Shown here piece by piece: positions 39,086 to 41,042 of a DNA stretch of 41,042 bases (position 1 is the stretch's first letter; every line of letters starts with the position of its first letter). This stretch comes from Myxococcales bacterium (GTDB taxonomy: Bacteria; Myxococcota_A; Polyangia; Polyangiales; Polyangiaceae): the NCBI GenBank assembly GCA_003139415.1, contig PLIR01000202.1, positions 1,901-42,942 of the forward strand, in the 5' to 3' direction. The translations under genes were made by a program, and so were the position numbers. The notes beneath the pieces were generated by a model. It was not told the DNA's origin and ran no database searches. It worked only from the letters and a program-made list of their open reading frames with translations.

Positions 39086-40984
39086 ATGGATACGCCCGTC
39101 GTGACCGTGCCGGATCGCGCCTCGGTGGCGCTGGTCGAAGCGCTCATCCCTGGCTCGCGCGATCTGGCCGCCGCCGACGAGACGACGGTGCGGCGTGCGG
39201 AGGAGGTCGTGCGGCACGTGCATCCTTCGCTCGTCCGCGCGTGGACCGCCGCTCAGCGGACGCTCGACGCGGCGGCCTATCCGCGGCGCGGGCGGCCCTT
39301 TCATGCCCTCAGCGCCGACGCGCAGGACGCCGTGCTCCGCCAGTGGGAGAAGGACCCGATCCTCGGCAAGGCGCTCGCGTTCATCTCGCTCGTCTACAAG
39401 ATGGTGCACTTCGACCAAGTGGAGCCGCAGGGCTCCAACGGCGGGGGTCGCACCGCGCTTCGCGTCGTCCGCCCCACCGACGAGCCCCGGTGGCTGCGCC
39501 AGGTGCACCCCGGCGACACCTGGGACGGCGGGGACATCGAATGCGACGTCGTCGTCATCGGGTCGGGCGCCGGCGGCGGGGTCGTCGGGCGGGAGCTCGC
39601 CGCGCGCGGGCTGGCCGTCGTCTTCCTCGAGGAGGGCGAGCACTACCGGAACGACGCCTTCGACGGCAGCTCGGTCCGCGCGCACCAGCGCTTTTACCGG
39701 ACAGCCTTCTCGGTCGGCAACGTGGTGATGCCCATCTTCGTCGGGCGGCTCGTGGGCGGGTCGACGGCGATCAACGGGGGGACCTCGTTTCGCACGCCTC
39801 CCTGGATCCTCGAGCGATGGTGCGAGGAGCTCGACACGGACGCGTTCTCCCCCGAGGCGATGGCCCGGCACTTCGACCGCGTCGAAGGCATCCTCGACGT
39901 GCGCACCTCGAGCCGGCAGGCGATCGGCCCCATCGGCGACGTGATGGCGCGCGGCTGCGACGCCCTCGGCTGGAGCCACTTCGCCATCCGCCGCAACGCG
40001 CCCGACTGCGACGGGTCGGGCTTCTGCGACTTCGGCTGCGCGAGCGGTGCTCGCCGCAGCATCGACGTCGCCTACCTGCCGCCCGCCTTCAACGACGGCG
40101 CCATGCTGTTGACGGGGACCCGCGTCGTCAAGCTCGTCACGGAGGGCGGACGCGCCACCGGCGTCGAGGGCGTGACCAAGAGCGGGCGCACGATCCGCGT
40201 GCGCGGGCGGGCCGTCGTGCTGGCGGGCGGGACGATCCCGACGCCGATCTTCTTGCTCGAGCAGGGCCTCTGCAGCACGAGCGGACAGGTTGGCCGCAAC
40301 CTGACGATCCACCCGAGCTGCGGCCTCTCGGCCCTCTTCGACGACGAGATCAAAGGCCACGACCACATCCCCCAGGGCTACGGGTGCGACGAGTTCGTGC
40401 GCGACGGGATCCTGGTGACGACCGCGCAGCCCTCCCGCAACCTTGCGCCCCTGCTGTTCCCGTTCACCGGACGGCGGCTCATGGAGGTCGTCGACGGCAT
40501 GGACCGGGTCGCGTCCTTTGCGATCCTGATGCGCGACGACACACGCAATGGTCGCGTGTGGGGCCGGGACGTCGCCGGCATCCCCGCGATCACGTACAGC
40601 GTCACCGCCAGGGACACCGAGCGCATGCACCAGGCGATGGTGCACACCGGGGAGATGTGCATCGCCGCGGGCGCGAAGAAGCTCTATCCGGTGAACCTCA
40701 CGGCGCCGATCCTCAACCCCGGCTCGGAGTTCGACGCCTTTCGCCGCACCTCGCCGTCGCCGGGGGACCTCGTCTGGCTGAGCTATCACCCGCTCGGCAC
40801 GTGCAAGATGGGCGACGACCCAAAGACGAGCGTCGTGGGCCTCGACCACGAGGCGCACGACGTCCGCGGACTCTTCGTCGTCGACGGCAGCACCGTCCCC
40901 GGCCCCCTCGGCGTCAACCCGCAGCTCACGATCATGGCGATGGCGACGCGAGCGGCCGAGGGGATCGCCGCAAAGCTCGCATAG
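39086..40984 (+). CDS. GMC-family oxidoreductase with N-terminal gluconate-dehydrogenase-subunit-3-like region
   Basis: FAD-dependent alcohol oxidase or dehydrogenase of 632 residues. The first ~115 residues (PFHALSADAQDAVLRQWEKD to ISLVYKMVHFD) resemble the small helical subunit-3-like domain found fused in long-chain alcohol oxidases. Then CDVVVIGSGAGGGVVGRELA (about 153-172) is the FAD-binding loop, followed by GRLVGGSTAINGGTSFRTPP and CDGSGFCDFGCASGARRS with several Cys. Near the end SYHPLGTCKMG contains the conserved active-site His, and VDGSTVPGPLGVNPQLTIMAMATRAAEGIA is the C-terminal FAD signature. Substrate is likely a hydrophobic or long-chain alcohol. ATG 39086 is preferred; TTG 39062 would add 8 residues. 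It diverges from the acyl-CoA dehydrogenase operon, hinting at a shared lipid or sterol-like catabolic role. Confidence 0.87.
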   Translation: MDTPVVTVPDRASVALVEALIPGSRDLAAADETTVRRAEEVVRHVHPSLVRAWTAAQRTLDAAAYPRRGRPFHALSADAQDAVLRQWEKDPILGKALAFISLVYKMVHFDQVEPQGSNGGGRTALRVVRPTDEPRWLRQVHPGDTWDGGDIECDVVVIGSGAGGGVVGRELAARGLAVVFLEEGEHYRNDAFDGSSVRAHQRFYRTAFSVGNVVMPIFVGRLVGGSTAINGGTSFRTPPWILERWCEELDTDAFSPEAMARHFDRVEGILDVRTSSRQAIGPIGDVMARGCDALGWSHFAIRRNAPDCDGSGFCDFGCASGARRSIDVAYLPPAFNDGAMLLTGTRVVKLVTEGGRATGVEGVTKSGRTIRVRGRAVVLAGGTIPTPIFLLEQGLCSTSGQVGRNLTIHPSCGLSALFDDEIKGHDHIPQGYGCDEFVRDGILVTTAQPSRNLAPLLFPFTGRRLMEVVDGMDRVASFAILMRDDTRNGRVWGRDVAGIPAITYSVTARDTERMHQAMVHTGEMCIAAGAKKLYPVNLTAPILNPGSEFDAFRRTSPSPGDLVWLSYHPLGTCKMGDDPKTSVVGLDHEAHDVRGLFVVDGSTVPGPLGVNPQLTIMAMATRAAEGIAAKLA

Positions 40985-41042
40985 CTCGCCCGCGCCCGCG
41001 TGTGCGCTCGCGCCCGCGCGTGCGCCCGCGCCCGCGCCCGCG
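40985..41042. repeat. low-complexity GC tract at the window edge
   Basis: Immediately after the oxidoreductase stop, the sequence consists of imperfect repeats of CGCCCGCG/CGCGTG units with alternating purine/pyrimidine runs. It continues past the window edge, so its extent is unknown. No gene is visible in it. Confidence 0.6.

Noticed and set aside
39065..40858. Minus-strand open frame opposite the GMC oxidoreductase
   Set aside because: Composition typical of a codon-complement shadow; the plus-strand protein has all GMC motifs.

Overview
The window is a contiguous, GC-rich, gene-dense piece of a bacterial chromosome that looks like a myxobacterium-type member of Myxococcota (Polyangia/Polyangiales-like). 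Grounds for this are a very large Ser/Thr kinase–ATPase–helical-repeat fusion, a TonB domain fused to a TonB-dependent receptor, lipoproteins with Ser/Gly and Asp/Ala-rich linkers plus Cys-rich repeats, several type IV prepilins beside an NtrC-type regulator, and frequent GTG starts. The lineage is inferred from gene content only. No rRNA, tRNA, CRISPR array, insertion sequence or prophage was recognised, and no gene-free stretch exceeds 300 bases.

Layout. 1-45: tail of a PP2C phosphatase. 110-1183: D-Ala-D-Ala ligase, converging on a minus-strand operon (4940 to 1135) of prepilin-like protein, membrane-anchored repeat protein, NagZ and imidazolonepropionase, with GTGA overlaps at two of its three junctions. 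5029-9173: a plus-strand run of flippase-like membrane protein, family 2 glycosyltransferase, radical SAM protein and methyltransferase-like protein, with overlapping starts and stops at the first two junctions. It is followed by a minus-strand methyltransferase (9133-9906), a sugar epimerase-type dehydrogenase (9972-10928) and a polytopic GT-C-like protein (10935-12614). Together these look like an uncharacterised pathway for making and moving a modified glycolipid or polysaccharide.

12653-15660: two prepilins and a sigma54-dependent response regulator, with a candidate -24/-12 promoter and a hairpin terminator. 15707-18956: a DUF1415-like gene ended by a MITE/REP-type repeat, a Cys-rich repeat lipoprotein and a Trp/Gly/Pro-rich exported protein. 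19100-23014: TonB-receptor fusion and a secreted all-alpha protein, a possible uptake/degradation pair. 23024-26723: LOG-family protein, NrsF-like anti-sigma factor with its ECF sigma factor, beta-carbonic anhydrase, a remnant resembling a pirin C-terminus, and a lipoprotein.

26765-30553: the giant kinase. 30686-34222: an outer-membrane beta-barrel protein diverging from a large exported beta-sheet protein; the space between them carries helically phased GAAAATCG repeats. 34252-34343: second copy of the MITE/REP-type repeat. 34418-35305: TIGR00027-type methyltransferase. 35289-38953: minus-strand operon of two acyl-CoA dehydrogenases and a glycosyltransferase-39-like membrane protein with an unusual start. 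39086-40984: GMC oxidoreductase, then a low-complexity GC tract at the window edge.

A regulatory theme recurs. At least five genes have a TANNNT-like box only 6-9 bases before the start codon, mostly GTG and mostly without a Shine-Dalgarno sequence, which suggests leaderless or near-leaderless messages. Genes inside operons instead use overlapping stop/start codons or good Shine-Dalgarno sites.
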